DNA of 64,000 bases, from NCBI GenBank assembly GCA_002410325.1, contig DHRK01000033.1, forward strand, positions 18,308-82,307, in the 5' to 3' direction. The stretch comes from Syntrophomonas sp. UBA5314 (GTDB lineage: Bacteria > Bacillota > Syntrophomonadia > Syntrophomonadales > Syntrophomonadaceae). The notes under the pieces are model-generated. The model worked only from the letters and a program-made list of their open reading frames with translations, made no database searches and was not told the DNA's origin. This document shows, piece after piece, positions 16,882 through 26,264 of the stretch (position 1 is the stretch's first letter; each line of letters begins with the position of its first letter). The position numbers were made by a program, and so were the translations under genes.

Positions 16882-18876
16882 TCAATAAGTTCCTTCATGC
16901 AACATTTGCAACAGTTCTTCTTCTCCCAGGATCTTAATGCCCAGCTGTATGGCTTTGTCGTACTTGCTGCCCGGTTCGGAGCCTACTACCACGTAGCTGG
17001 TTTTCTTGCTGACGCTGCTGCTGACTTTGCCGCCCAGGGCTTGAATCTTTTCTTCCGCTTCTTCGCGGGTCATGGTTTCCAGGGCTCCGGTCAGGACAAA
17101 GCTCAATCCCAGCAAAGGCTTAAAGCTGGAACTCTTTTCCTCTTCCAGGTTGAGGCCGGCCTCTCGCAGGGCCTCCAGGGTGGCCAGGTTGCGCGGCTCG
17201 GCGAAGAAGAACAGGAGGCTCTCCGCCATTTTGGGTCCGATCTCGGGAATAGCCAGCAGTTCCGCTTCACTGAGATGTAAAAAGTCGTCTAAATGGTGAT
17301 ACTTTCCGGTCAGCAGGCGGGCGCTTTTGGCCCCGATGTGCTTGATGCCCAGGGCGGTTATCAGACGGTGCAGGGGCCGCTTTTTGCTCTCTTCAATGGC
17401 CTTAACCAGATTGGCGGCCGATTTGCTCCCCATCCGCTCCAGTTCGGCCAGCCCCGCTTCTTCCAGCTGGTATATATCCTCCAGCTTGTCAACCAGTTCT
17501 TTTTCCACCAGCTGATCGATCAGGCTGGGTCCCAGGCCCTCTATGTCCATGGCTGTGCGGGAGGCGAAAAAGATAAGGCTTTCCTTGAGGCGGGCCGGGC
17601 AGTTGATGTTTTCACAGCGATAGGCCACCTCTCCCTCCAGGCGGACCGCCCTGCTTGAGCAGGCCGGGCAGGCCTCCGGCGGGCTTATTTCAATTTCAGC
17701 GCCAGTGCGTTTTTCGCTTAAAGGGCGAATGATTTCGGGAATGATGTCTCCGGCTTTGTGAACCAGAACCAGATCCCCTTTTCTGATATCCTTTTCCCGC
17801 ACCAGGTCATAGTTGTGCAGGGTCGCCCGGCTGACCGTTGTACCGGCCAGGGAGACCGGCTCCAGGATGGCGGTGGGAGCGATGATTCCGGTGCGCCCCA
17901 CGTTGACTTCGATATCCAGCAGGCGGCTTTCCTTTTCCTCGGCCGGGAATTTGTAGGCAATGGCCCAGCGCGGGCTTTTGGCGGTTGCACCCAGCTCGGC
18001 CCGCAAGTCCAGCTGGTTGAGCTTCACCACGATCCCGTCGATTTCATAGGGCAGTTGATAGCGCTTCTCTTCATACGCGCCGGTCATGGCAAAGACTTCT
18101 TCAATACTTTCACAGTACCTGGCCTCACTGCTGACCGGCAAACCCATCTCTTTTAAAAAGCTCAAAACCTGGCGCTGTTCAAAAAGGGTTTCACCCTCCA
18201 GATAGAGGATGTCGTAGAAAAAGGCGGCCAGGTTGCGGCCGGCGGTAATAGAAGGATTGAGCTGGCGCAGGGAGCCGGCTGCGGCATTGCGGGGATTGGC
18301 AAACACCCTTTCGCCATTTTCTTCTTTTTCCTGGTTGAGCCTCAAAAATTCCTTCTTGGGAAGATAGACCTCACCACGCACTTCCAGGCGGGGCAGATTG
18401 CGATAGAGCCGAAGCGGCACCTGTTTAATAGTCCTGACATTGGCGGTTACATCCTCTCCCACCTGCCCGTCTCCCCGGGTGGCGGCACTGACCAGCAGCC
18501 CGTCAATATAGGTAAGAGCTATGGACACTCCATCGATCTTCAGTTCACCGACGTAGTGGGGGGTTTCCACTACCTTTTGTACGCGGCGGTCAAATTCGAG
18601 CAGAGCCTGGTAGGAGAAGGCGTTATCCAGGCTGAGCAGGGTGCTGCTGTGTCTTATCGGGGTAAATTTATCCAAAGCCTGCCCGCCCACTCTTTGGGTG
18701 GGCGATTCGGGGACAATCAAATGCGGGTTTTGTTCTTCCAGGCGCTGCAGTTCACGCATCAAGCAGTCGTATTCCGGGTCGCTGATCAAAGGTGCATCCA
18801 GCACATAGTACTGGTATTCGTGTTTTCTTATTTCAGTGCGCAGTTCCTCAATTCTTGACTGCGGGTCGGCCACCAT
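16882..18876 (-). CDS. ligA: NAD-dependent DNA ligase
   Basis: Seals nicks in replication and repair using NAD. Visible in order: the Ia domain with YYVLDAPLISDPEYDCLM (about 20-40), the adenylation motif with the active lysine in GELKIDGVSI (about 115), SPRWAIAYKFPAEE, the four-Cys zinc finger CPACSSRAVR with CENINCPARL (about 410-430), helix-hairpin-helix motifs, and a C-terminal BRCT domain with GLSFVLTGALETM. GGGAGGA precedes clustered starts; the ATG at 18876 or GTG at 18873 fit its spacing better than the TTG at 18888. It follows pcrA on the same strand, the usual Firmicutes order. Confidence 0.96.
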   Translation of the reverse strand: MVADPQSRIEELRTEIRKHEYQYYVLDAPLISDPEYDCLMRELQRLEEQNPHLIVPESPTQRVGGQALDKFTPIRHSSTLLSLDNAFSYQALLEFDRRVQKVVETPHYVGELKIDGVSIALTYIDGLLVSAATRGDGQVGEDVTANVRTIKQVPLRLYRNLPRLEVRGEVYLPKKEFLRLNQEKEENGERVFANPRNAAAGSLRQLNPSITAGRNLAAFFYDILYLEGETLFEQRQVLSFLKEMGLPVSSEARYCESIEEVFAMTGAYEEKRYQLPYEIDGIVVKLNQLDLRAELGATAKSPRWAIAYKFPAEEKESRLLDIEVNVGRTGIIAPTAILEPVSLAGTTVSRATLHNYDLVREKDIRKGDLVLVHKAGDIIPEIIRPLSEKRTGAEIEISPPEACPACSSRAVRLEGEVAYRCENINCPARLKESLIFFASRTAMDIEGLGPSLIDQLVEKELVDKLEDIYQLEEAGLAELERMGSKSAANLVKAIEESKKRPLHRLITALGIKHIGAKSARLLTGKYHHLDDFLHLSEAELLAIPEIGPKMAESLLFFFAEPRNLATLEALREAGLNLEEEKSSSFKPLLGLSFVLTGALETMTREEAEEKIQALGGKVSSSVSKKTSYVVVGSEPGSKYDKAIQLGIKILGEEELLQMLHEGTY

Positions 18877-18939
18877 CATTCCTCCCAAATGTCCAACTTA
18901 AGCTGCCCAATTCTACATATTGGCAAAATCGCCGAGTGA

Positions 18940-19107
18940 CAAGAAAGGCGAAGCACCATCCAGGCGCCACGATTCCATTTCGCTCCGCTCAAAATAATAT
19001 TGATGGTCAAGGAAGCGCTAAAAAACGCGACTGAGGCGTACGATGGTACGTTGATGGAGCGGTTTTTAGAGATGACGCAGAGATTCGCCTTTATTGTCGC
19101 TCTGCCG
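18940..19107. repeat. Palindrome-rich intergenic element between pcrA and ligA
   Basis: A 219-base gap splits the normally tight pcrA-ligA pair. It contains CTAAAAAACGC (19018-19028) facing GCGGTTTTTAG (19059-19069), and inside that CGTAC-GATG-GTACG (19037-19050). On the minus strand the part GAGCGGAGCGAA followed by GGCGCCTGGATGGTGCTTCG resembles a segment at 31515-31560. A small non-coding repeat element is the likely explanation. Confidence 0.45.
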
Positions 19108-21195
19108 CTAGCTCATTTTTTCCAGGGGGGCTAAATCGAGCCGCAGCATCTTGACTCCGCCTCTTTCAAAATCTACGATAACTACCTGCTCGTCTTCCAC
19201 GAACTGAATGATGACCCCCATGCCGAATTTGCGGTGGCGAACCATATCGCCCTCTTCCAGCTTGCCCGGTACGGGCAGCCGGGTGGCAGGAACCACCAGC
19301 AATTCCTCGGGGATTTCCTGGAGGAAACGAGAAGGAGCGTTATTCCTCTCATATCCGTAAAGCAGCCGGGTGACGGTATTGGTAAAGTACAAACGCTCTC
19401 TGGCCCGGGTTATACCAACGTAGCACAGCCGCCTTTCTTCTTCCATCTCTTCCGGGCTTTCGCTGCGATAGGAAGGAAAAACCCCTTCCTCCATCCCGGT
19501 CATGAAAACAACCGGGAATTCCAGCCCTTTGGCCCCGTGCAGAGTCATCAGAAAAACCGTATCCGATTGATCAAGGTCGTCGGTGTCCTGCACCAGGGCA
19601 ATACCGGCCAGGAATTCCTCAAGACCTGACCCGCCCTGTTTTTCATATTCTACGGCTAGAGAACGCAGTTCATGCAGGTTCTCCAAACGGGCTTCCGCTT
19701 CATGGCGGTCCTGTTTCTGAAGTTCCTGAACGTAGCCGCTGCTGTCCATAACCTCATCGATCAGCTGCGCTATCGATGCCCCGGAGGTCAAAAGCGATCC
19801 ATAATAACTGATCAGACCGAAAAACTCTTCCAATTGATTGCGGGCCTTGTTTTGGATATTGCTGAGATTGCTGCTGTCGCTCAAGACTTCCAGTATGGGA
19901 AGCTGCTTTTCCCGGGCTAAATTTTCAACTTTTTCCAGGGTCTTTTCCCCTATGCCCCGGCGCGGCACATTGATGGCCCTCCGGAAGCTCAGCACATCAC
20001 TGGGATTTCCGATCAATTTTAAATAGGCCAGCAAATCCTTGATCTCTTTGCGCTCATAGAATTTGCGGGCGCCTACGATGCGATAGGGAATGTTGTTTCT
20101 GACCAGGGCTTCTTCAATAGCCCGGGATTGGGCATGGGTGCGATAAAAGACGGCAAAATCTTTGTAACTCATACCCTGCCGAACCAACTCCGAAATATTT
20201 TCGGCCAGGAACCGGGCTTCCTGGAAGCTGTCCCCCGCACAAAAACGGACTATCTTTTCTCCCTCGCCCTGCTCGGTATACAGCTCCTTTTCCTCCCGGT
20301 CCTGGTTGTTGCGGATTACATGGTTGGCGGCCGTCAGGATGTTGCCGGTAGAGCGATAGTTTTTTTCCAGTTTTATTACCTGGGCTTCAGGATAGTCTTT
20401 GAGAAAACGTTTGAGATTGTAGGGCTCGGCGCCCCGCCAGCTGTAGATGGACTGATCCGGGTCGCCCACTACATAAATATTGCGGTGCTTTTCGGACAGC
20501 AGTTTGGTCCATATATATTGTGAGTAATTGGTGTCCTGGTATTCATCAACCAGGATATAGCGAAACCAGTTCTGGTATTTTTCCTTTACCTGGGGATGCT
20601 CTCTTAATAGCTGGATGGACAGGGCGATAAGGTCTTCGAAATCCAGGGCGTTTAATTCGCGCATCCGGGAGTGATAGACTTTGAAAAGGCGCAGGTAGCT
20701 TTCCCGGGCGGCCAATGGGGCTTTCAGGTTGTTGAAATACAGCTCCGGATTGACCAGACTGTTCTTTACTTGCTTGAACATATACAAGAGGTCTTCCGGC
20801 CGGCTCTGATACTCCTGGTAATCCCGCTGAATACTCTTCAACAGGGTCTTGCTCTCACTGTCATCCATTATGGTGAAGTTGCTCTCAAAACCGAGCAGGT
20901 TGATATCCATGCGCAGCATACGGTAGCAGGCGGCGTGAAAGGTCTGAATCCACTGGCCGTTGAAATTGGGAATCAGGTTACTGATCCGGTGCCGCATTTC
21001 CTGGGCGGCTTTGTTGGTAAAGGTGATGGCCAGGATCGATTCAGCCGGTACGCCGCTTGACACCAGGCAAGCAATGCGGGCAGTCAACACCCGGGTCTTC
21101 CCGCTTCCGGCTCCAGCCAGGACCATGCACGGGGATTCGCCATGCAGAACTGCTTGTTTCTGAGATTCGTTTAAACCCTTTAAAATGTCTAACAA
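19108..21195 (-). CDS. pcrA: UvrD/PcrA-type ATP-dependent DNA helicase
   Basis: A superfamily 1A 3'-5' helicase for repair and plasmid/replication-fork processing. Motifs: Q motif GLNESQKQAVLHGE, Walker A AGAGSGKTRVL, TFTNKAAQEM (Ia), the DEYQDTN box (II), GDPDQSIYSWRGA (III), LEKNYRST (IV), MTLHGAKGLEF (V) and VGITRARERLY (VI). The TTG at 21195 is the likely start: AAGGTGG lies 6-7 bases before it and the frame before that (to 21261) is unlike PcrA. The C-terminal 60 residues include the GDMVRHRKFGMGVI Tudor-like RNA-polymerase-binding segment. About 695 residues. ligA follows. Confidence 0.95.
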   Translation of the reverse strand: MLDILKGLNESQKQAVLHGESPCMVLAGAGSGKTRVLTARIACLVSSGVPAESILAITFTNKAAQEMRHRISNLIPNFNGQWIQTFHAACYRMLRMDINLLGFESNFTIMDDSESKTLLKSIQRDYQEYQSRPEDLLYMFKQVKNSLVNPELYFNNLKAPLAARESYLRLFKVYHSRMRELNALDFEDLIALSIQLLREHPQVKEKYQNWFRYILVDEYQDTNYSQYIWTKLLSEKHRNIYVVGDPDQSIYSWRGAEPYNLKRFLKDYPEAQVIKLEKNYRSTGNILTAANHVIRNNQDREEKELYTEQGEGEKIVRFCAGDSFQEARFLAENISELVRQGMSYKDFAVFYRTHAQSRAIEEALVRNNIPYRIVGARKFYERKEIKDLLAYLKLIGNPSDVLSFRRAINVPRRGIGEKTLEKVENLAREKQLPILEVLSDSSNLSNIQNKARNQLEEFFGLISYYGSLLTSGASIAQLIDEVMDSSGYVQELQKQDRHEAEARLENLHELRSLAVEYEKQGGSGLEEFLAGIALVQDTDDLDQSDTVFLMTLHGAKGLEFPVVFMTGMEEGVFPSYRSESPEEMEEERRLCYVGITRARERLYFTNTVTRLLYGYERNNAPSRFLQEIPEELLVVPATRLPVPGKLEEGDMVRHRKFGMGVIIQFVEDEQVVIVDFERGGVKMLRLDLAPLEKMS

Positions 21196-21343
21196 AATAA
21201 TGCCCACCTTGGTATATAATTCCATTATATCGGCTTCAGCATGAAAGCAGGAGTCCGGCACAACGTATTATAATCATAACATAAAGTAGGACCAGCTTTC
21301 ATGCCGGGTCAGGACTTTAAAAAGCGGAGTAAGTTCTTAAAAA

Positions 21344-22021
21344 ATGAAGCATAAAGCTGTAAAATTCGCAATATTAGGAATTATAGCGGCAGCCCTGGTT
21401 GGTTTATTTTGGTATGGATTAAACTACCAGGGATGGATTGAGCGTACGCCCGTTGCTCCGGGCCAAAACCTCTCTCCGGCCGAGAGCATTCCTCCGGAAC
21501 AGCGCCAGACGCCGGATCTGATAGTCTTGGGGGCCCGCCAGGAGGTGAGCCGGGGAACTATTTACGACGCCTCCTACCAGCAATTGGCTTATCCCGGCGG
21601 AGATGTTCCTCTGGGCCGGGGGGCCTGCACTGATGTGGTTGTAAGAGCTATGCGCAATGCCGGGCTGGACCTGCAGGTGTTGATCCATGAAGACATGGCC
21701 AGAAACTTCCCGGCCTATCCCCAACTATGGGGATTGAATAAGCCGGACCGCAATATTGACCACCGCCGGGTGCCCAATTTAATATGCTTTTTTCAGCGCC
21801 ATGGACAAACCCTGGGCAATCAGGTAGAAGGCAATCTGGATGAATGGCAGTGGGGCGACGTCGTCATCTGGCGTTTCTCCAACGGCCTGTTGCACTGCGG
21901 CATAATAAGCGACCGGAAAAACGAGGCGGGAATGCCCCTGGTCATCCATAATTGCGATGTAGCCCGGGAACAGGATATACTTACCTATTGGGAGATAATC
22001 GGGCACTATCGCTACCCATAA
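21344..22021 (+). CDS. DUF1287 protein with N-terminal membrane anchor
   Basis: A 225-residue protein with one membrane segment (about 5-27, ILGIIAAALVGLFWYG) and a periplasm-side/extracellular DUF1287 domain of about 165 residues. Recognisable pieces: GTIYDASYQQLAYPGGDVPL, the GACTDVVVRAMRNAG block with its conserved Cys, and a His in LLHCGIISDRKN. The Cys and His suggest an NlpC/P60-like papain fold, as has been proposed for this family, but activity is unproven. The ribosome binding site is weak. Likely monocistronic, or read with the Smr gene 31 bases downstream. Confidence 0.82.
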   Translation: MKHKAVKFAILGIIAAALVGLFWYGLNYQGWIERTPVAPGQNLSPAESIPPEQRQTPDLIVLGARQEVSRGTIYDASYQQLAYPGGDVPLGRGACTDVVVRAMRNAGLDLQVLIHEDMARNFPAYPQLWGLNKPDRNIDHRRVPNLICFFQRHGQTLGNQVEGNLDEWQWGDVVIWRFSNGLLHCGIISDRKNEAGMPLVIHNCDVAREQDILTYWEIIGHYRYP

Positions 22022-22051
22022 ACAACAGCAATGCCATGAAGGACTGGTGTT

Positions 22052-22468
22052 ATGAAAGTCGAACAGCTTAATCTTCACGGTTTGAGCCTGGAGGAGGCTA
22101 TGGAAAAGACCCGTCAAAACCTGCGCTGGTGCATGAACAACGGGGTGGAAGTCCTGGACATCAACCACGGCAAGGGCTTTCACAGTGAGCGGAGATTTTC
22201 GGTTTTAAAGCAGGAGGTCAGGCGTTTTTTAAAAGAAGAAGCTTCCTTAAGCGCCAACGGCTACCGCTTAATTTATGGCGAATCCGACTTTCCGGTGGCC
22301 TTAACCTTTGATGAAGGACATACCCTGGTGGTGGTCAAGGGCTGTGAAAATAAATTTATCGGAGCCCGCAGCAAACAGGAAAGAAACCAGCGGGTATTCT
22401 CCGAGGAAGGCCGCCAGCAGCGCAAGGCCCAGAAAACGATCCGCAAAGATAGGAAAAGAAGGGGTTAA
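22052..22468 (+). CDS. Smr-domain protein
   Basis: 138 residues. LNLHGLSLEEAMEKTRQNL with the LHG motif and DINHGKGFHS with the HGKG motif define a stand-alone Smr (small MutS-related) domain in residues 5-80, a fold that binds or nicks nucleic acid. The second half is variable and ends in a lysine/arginine-rich tail (RKAQKTIRKDRKRRG), consistent with nucleic-acid binding. The last four bases overlap the convergent PAP2 gene. Confidence 0.8.
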   Translation: MKVEQLNLHGLSLEEAMEKTRQNLRWCMNNGVEVLDINHGKGFHSERRFSVLKQEVRRFLKEEASLSANGYRLIYGESDFPVALTFDEGHTLVVVKGCENKFIGARSKQERNQRVFSEEGRQQRKAQKTIRKDRKRRG

Positions 22469-23025
22469 CTCTTTTCCCAGCGTCTTAATACCTTTACCGC
22501 CGCAGCAATTCCGATAAACCCCAAAATATACCCGGCTAAAACATCGCTGGCATAGTGGGCGTTTAAGTATATGCGGCTGAAGCCGATCAGGGCTATTAAC
22601 AGGCCCAGAACTGCTGCCGAAAGATATTTATAGATTTTGGGCCATTCCTGGCGGAATATCCAGTAGATCAGGAAGCCGTAAACAAACATGGAGCAGGCGG
22701 AATGGCCGCTGGGAAAGCTGTAGCCCGGAGCCCAGGTAAGAACCTGTCCCAGGGGCCTGGCGCGCTGCATTAGTTCTTTGATGACATGTACGGCCAGGTA
22801 TACAAGCGGCAGCCCACCGGCCAGGGTTAGGCCCGGTTTCAACTGCCGGGTCTTCCCGGCCACGACCAGCAGTATGAAAACCAGCAGGGCCAGATAGGCA
22901 GCCGACCCGGCTTCAGTAATATACTGAAATACCCCGGTAAGGAAAGCCGCCTGGGATATGAAATTCTTTATAGCCAGATCAACCGCTATCACCGAGGAAA
23001 GCTGCGCATCAACCCAGGCTGCCAT
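22465..23025 (-). CDS. PAP2 family membrane phosphatase
   Basis: The three-part acid phosphatase signature is present: KELMQRARP, SFPSGHS, and SRIYLNAHYASDVLAG, all facing outside in a protein with about five membrane helices. Such enzymes dephosphorylate undecaprenyl pyrophosphate or other lipid phosphates. The ATG at 23025 follows GGTGGGGTG; the frame to 23061 adds residues without a binding site. TATAAT lies just upstream on the minus strand (23042-23050). Substrate not decided by sequence. Confidence 0.9.
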   Translation of the reverse strand: MAAWVDAQLSSVIAVDLAIKNFISQAAFLTGVFQYITEAGSAAYLALLVFILLVVAGKTRQLKPGLTLAGGLPLVYLAVHVIKELMQRARPLGQVLTWAPGYSFPSGHSACSMFVYGFLIYWIFRQEWPKIYKYLSAAVLGLLIALIGFSRIYLNAHYASDVLAGYILGFIGIAAAVKVLRRWEKS

Positions 23026-23056
23026 CTCAATCACCCCACCCGCTATTATACAAGAA

Positions 23057-23080
23057 ATCACTCCCTGTGGGGGGAGTGAT
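23057..23080 (-). terminator. Probable terminator of the trp operon
   Basis: A 9-bp perfect stem ATCACTCCC/GGGAGTGAT with a 6-nt loop, 60 bases after the trpEG stop. On the minus strand it is followed by TTCTTGTATAAT, which also serves as a -10-like box for the PAP2 gene. Confidence 0.6.
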
Positions 23081-23140
23081 CACTTAACGAGGGCAATTTC
23101 TTTATAATACGCAATCTTTAATGGCTTACAAGCCTTCAGC

Positions 23141-25336
23141 TCAGGAACGGGCCAATGCATATTTTTCCCCGGCTTCCAGCGCGAGCCACCTGATCAGGTT
23201 TTTTATGAGGCGCTGGCCGCTTCCATTTTCCGAGCTCATAATGGACTCGGGATGAAATTGCACGGCGAAAACCGGCATTTCCCTGTGTTCGACCGCCATG
23301 GGCACCTGATCCCGACTGCGGGCGGTAACCTTTAGACAGGACGGTATTTCCTGCGCGTAAAGGGAGTGGTAGCGCCCCACTTGAAACTCGCCGGGCAGGC
23401 CGTCCCAGAGGATCGAATTCTCTTCCTGTTGGATCGTGGATAATTTCCCATGCTGGGGGTAGGCAAGCTGCCCCAGGCGGCCGCCAAAGTACTCCACCAC
23501 GCCCTGCAGTCCCAGGCATACGCCAAAAATAGGCAGTCTGCGTTTTAAACCAAGGCTGATCGTATCAGCCAGAGCAAACTCGGAAGGCCTCCCCGGCCCC
23601 GGAGAGAGAACCAGGAGGTCGCAGGGCTGACCGCTTTGCAGCGTACGGCGCGCCAGTTCCGGGCGCATGACGGCCACCTGGCAGCCGGTGCTGCGAAAAT
23701 AGGAAGCCAGGGTGTGGACAAAAGAATCCTCGTGATCGACCAGAATAACTTTTTTCCCCAAGCCCGGTAAACCCCCGGAGTCCGTTTTTACAGGGTTGGG
23801 GCGGCCAGTGCTGTGCAGGGCTTTTTTCAAAGCGGCGGCTTTTAAATGGGTTTCGGCCTCTTCCTCTTCCGGCACCGAATCAGCCAGCAAAGTAGCCCCT
23901 ACACGAATTTCGGCCATTCCATCCTGGAGCCTGATGGTGCGCAAAGTAAGCCCGGTGTTTAGATGCCCGTCAAAAGCCAGGTATCCAACGGCCCCTCCGT
24001 ACCACCGGCGCGGGCTGTCCTCGTGATCTTCCACCCACTGCAGGGCGGCTTTCTTAGGAGCGCCGGTAACCGTAACCGCCCACATATGGGTGAGAAAGGC
24101 GTCCAGGCAATCAAATCCTTCCCGTAAGCGGCCCTCAACATGATCTACGGTATGAATCAAATGGGAGTACATTTCGATCTGGCGGCGGCCAATAACTCTG
24201 ACACTGTCCGGTTCGCATATCCGGGACTTGTCATTGCGATCCACATCGGTGCACATAGTCAGTTCGGCTTCATCTTTTTTAGAGTTAAGCAGCTTTCTGA
24301 TCTGTTCGGCATCTTCGAGGGCGTCTTGGCCGCGGGCAATAGTACCCGATATCGGACAGGTCTCGATGCGTTCCCCTTCTACCCGCACATACATCTCCGG
24401 TGAGGCTCCGATAAGGTATTCCTGGCCCAGGTTAATCAGGAAGCCGTAGGGACTGGGATTAATTCCTTTTAAATTCAGGTATACCTGGGAAGCCGGCTCG
24501 TGGCAGGGTTCATAGATAACGTGGGAAGGCACCACCTCAAAGAGGTCCCCCCGGGCAAAGTATTCATGGGCTTCACGGACCAGAGAAGCATAACGGCCGG
24601 GAGGGGAGTTGCCTGCGGCCGGGGAACGCCGGTTCTCTTTTGGCAACGGCTCTTGCGCCGGTATTTTCACAGTCTCCTTTCCGGGAGCCGAAAAGTGATA
24701 TGATATGCAGGCCGACTGCATCATACGGTGATCTATAACCAGCAGGCGGTCGGGTATGAATAGACAGAGATCCGCCGCTTCTTTCTCCCGCTGGTGTTTC
24801 ATCTGCAAATCCTCAAACTGAAAGACCAGATCATAGCCAAAGGCGCCATATAAGCCCAGGAAGCTGTCTTCCGGGCTGCCCAACAAGTCCTTGATAATAC
24901 GAATAACCGAAAAAATGGTAGCCTGGCGGCTGCGCTGGTCCTCCGGGAAAAACCGCTCCGGTGTCTTAACCTGTCCTTTGATTACATTTTCCAGGCAAAC
25001 TGCCGAGGCTATGTCGGGGGAATCCTGCAGTGCTGAATAAATGGGCTCCAGCAGACAGCCAGCCGTATCTTTTAAGGCCTTTATGCTAAATCTCAAGCCC
25101 ATCCCTCTAAGCTCCAGGGCCGGATTGACAAAGCCTATATCCCAGCGGGTGTATCGCCCCGGATAGTCGTAGCTGCTGGAGAATAACGCCCCCTTTTCCC
25201 GGTTCAATTCCTGAATGATCTCTTCGATGCCCTTTGGGGAGGGGAGCGGGCTTACCTCGCGGCGTATCGCAATGCCTCCCGGGGTTAAATAACAGCCTGA
25301 TTTAAATCTATCTGCTCTCATTGTTTCCACATTCAT
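23141..25336 (-). CDS. trpEG: Fused anthranilate synthase (components I and II)
   Basis: Residues 1-510 are the chorismate-binding component I (GASPEMYVRVEGERIETCPI, IAGT-like SGTIARGQDALED, DVDRNDKSRICEP, TGAPKKAA). Residues 530-720 are the glutamine amidotransferase: LLVLSPGPGRPSEF, the nucleophile Cys in FGVCLGLQGVVEYFGG and the His-Glu pair in VQFHPESIMS. One chain thus makes anthranilate from chorismate and glutamine. Fused TrpEG is known from some alphaproteobacteria and actinobacteria and is unusual for a Firmicute. The ATG follows GGAGGAG. Last gene of the operon, 43 bases after aroF. Confidence 0.93.
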   Translation of the reverse strand: MNVETMRADRFKSGCYLTPGGIAIRREVSPLPSPKGIEEIIQELNREKGALFSSSYDYPGRYTRWDIGFVNPALELRGMGLRFSIKALKDTAGCLLEPIYSALQDSPDIASAVCLENVIKGQVKTPERFFPEDQRSRQATIFSVIRIIKDLLGSPEDSFLGLYGAFGYDLVFQFEDLQMKHQREKEAADLCLFIPDRLLVIDHRMMQSACISYHFSAPGKETVKIPAQEPLPKENRRSPAAGNSPPGRYASLVREAHEYFARGDLFEVVPSHVIYEPCHEPASQVYLNLKGINPSPYGFLINLGQEYLIGASPEMYVRVEGERIETCPISGTIARGQDALEDAEQIRKLLNSKKDEAELTMCTDVDRNDKSRICEPDSVRVIGRRQIEMYSHLIHTVDHVEGRLREGFDCLDAFLTHMWAVTVTGAPKKAALQWVEDHEDSPRRWYGGAVGYLAFDGHLNTGLTLRTIRLQDGMAEIRVGATLLADSVPEEEEAETHLKAAALKKALHSTGRPNPVKTDSGGLPGLGKKVILVDHEDSFVHTLASYFRSTGCQVAVMRPELARRTLQSGQPCDLLVLSPGPGRPSEFALADTISLGLKRRLPIFGVCLGLQGVVEYFGGRLGQLAYPQHGKLSTIQQEENSILWDGLPGEFQVGRYHSLYAQEIPSCLKVTARSRDQVPMAVEHREMPVFAVQFHPESIMSSENGSGQRLIKNLIRWLALEAGEKYALARS

Positions 25337-25379
25337 TTATGCCATCTCCTCCAACTGTGATTAATGGTATATGGGGAGC

Positions 25380-26264
25380 TTAAATAGTATGCTCTTCTCC
25401 GCTCAGCTCTGCTCGCTCATATTTGACTGCATCGGTGGATTTACCCTGGAACCTGGCCATGGCTTTGATCTGTTCGGCCAGGGGAGCAAATTCTTCCGGA
25501 GTCAGGGATTGCTTTCCATCGGAAAGCGCTTCATCAGGATTCTGGTGGACTTCAATCATAAGTCCGTCCGCGCCTGCGGCAATCGCCGCCCGGGCTACCG
25601 GTGATACCAGGGAGCGCCGCCCGGTGGCGTGGCTGGGGTCAACGATCACCGGCAAATGGGAAAGCTCTTTGACCAGGGCCACCGCGCCTATATCAACCGT
25701 ATTGCGGGTCATATCCTCAAAGGTGCGGATTCCCCTTTCACACAAAACCACCTGCTGGTTGCCGGCCATCAGGATGTATTCCGCCGCCCCCAGCCATTCT
25801 TCTATGGTAGCGGCCAGCCCCCGTTTCAAAAGGACGGGTTTGCTGAACTTTCCCACCTCTTTCAAAAGGGCAAAGTTCTGCATATTGCGGCTGCCTATCT
25901 GCACCATATCGCAGACCTGGCAAACCCGGTCCAGATCCCTGATATCGAGAACCTCGCTTACCACCGGCAGTCCTGAAAGCTTCCTGGCTTCCTCCAGAAT
26001 GCCCAGGCCCTCGCTCCCCAAACCGGTAAAGGAATAGGGCGAGGTGCGCGGCTTATATATACCCCCCCGCAGAAGATGCACCCCGGCAGGCTGCAATAGC
26101 TGAACCAGTTCCAGGTACTGCTCCCGGGACTCCACCGCGCAGGAACCGGCTATAATTGTGCAAAAGCCTTCCCCAATAGTAGTTTTTCCGCAGGGACTGC
26201 TTATCTCAATAAAAGTATTTTCTTTTTGCGGCAGACGGGCTGCCAGTTGATAGACAGCACTCAC
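25380..26264 (-). CDS. aroF: 3-deoxy-7-phosphoheptulonate synthase (type I beta, short form)
   Basis: Condenses phosphoenolpyruvate with erythrose 4-phosphate, the first step to chorismate. IIAGSCAVES, LRGGIYKPRTSPYSFTGLG, LLKRGLAATIEEW, and DPSHATGRRSLV are the beta-type signature. The GTG at 26264 has AAAGGAG and overlaps the trpF stop (GTGA), implying coupling. From this start only about 45 residues precede the catalytic core, and they do not look like the ferredoxin-like regulatory domain of Thermotoga-type enzymes. Feedback control may be absent or act otherwise. In a trp operon it would be a tryptophan-pathway-dedicated isozyme. Confidence 0.93.
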   Translation of the reverse strand: MSAVYQLAARLPQKENTFIEISSPCGKTTIGEGFCTIIAGSCAVESREQYLELVQLLQPAGVHLLRGGIYKPRTSPYSFTGLGSEGLGILEEARKLSGLPVVSEVLDIRDLDRVCQVCDMVQIGSRNMQNFALLKEVGKFSKPVLLKRGLAATIEEWLGAAEYILMAGNQQVVLCERGIRTFEDMTRNTVDIGAVALVKELSHLPVIVDPSHATGRRSLVSPVARAAIAAGADGLMIEVHQNPDEALSDGKQSLTPEEFAPLAEQIKAMARFQGKSTDAVKYERAELSGEEHTI

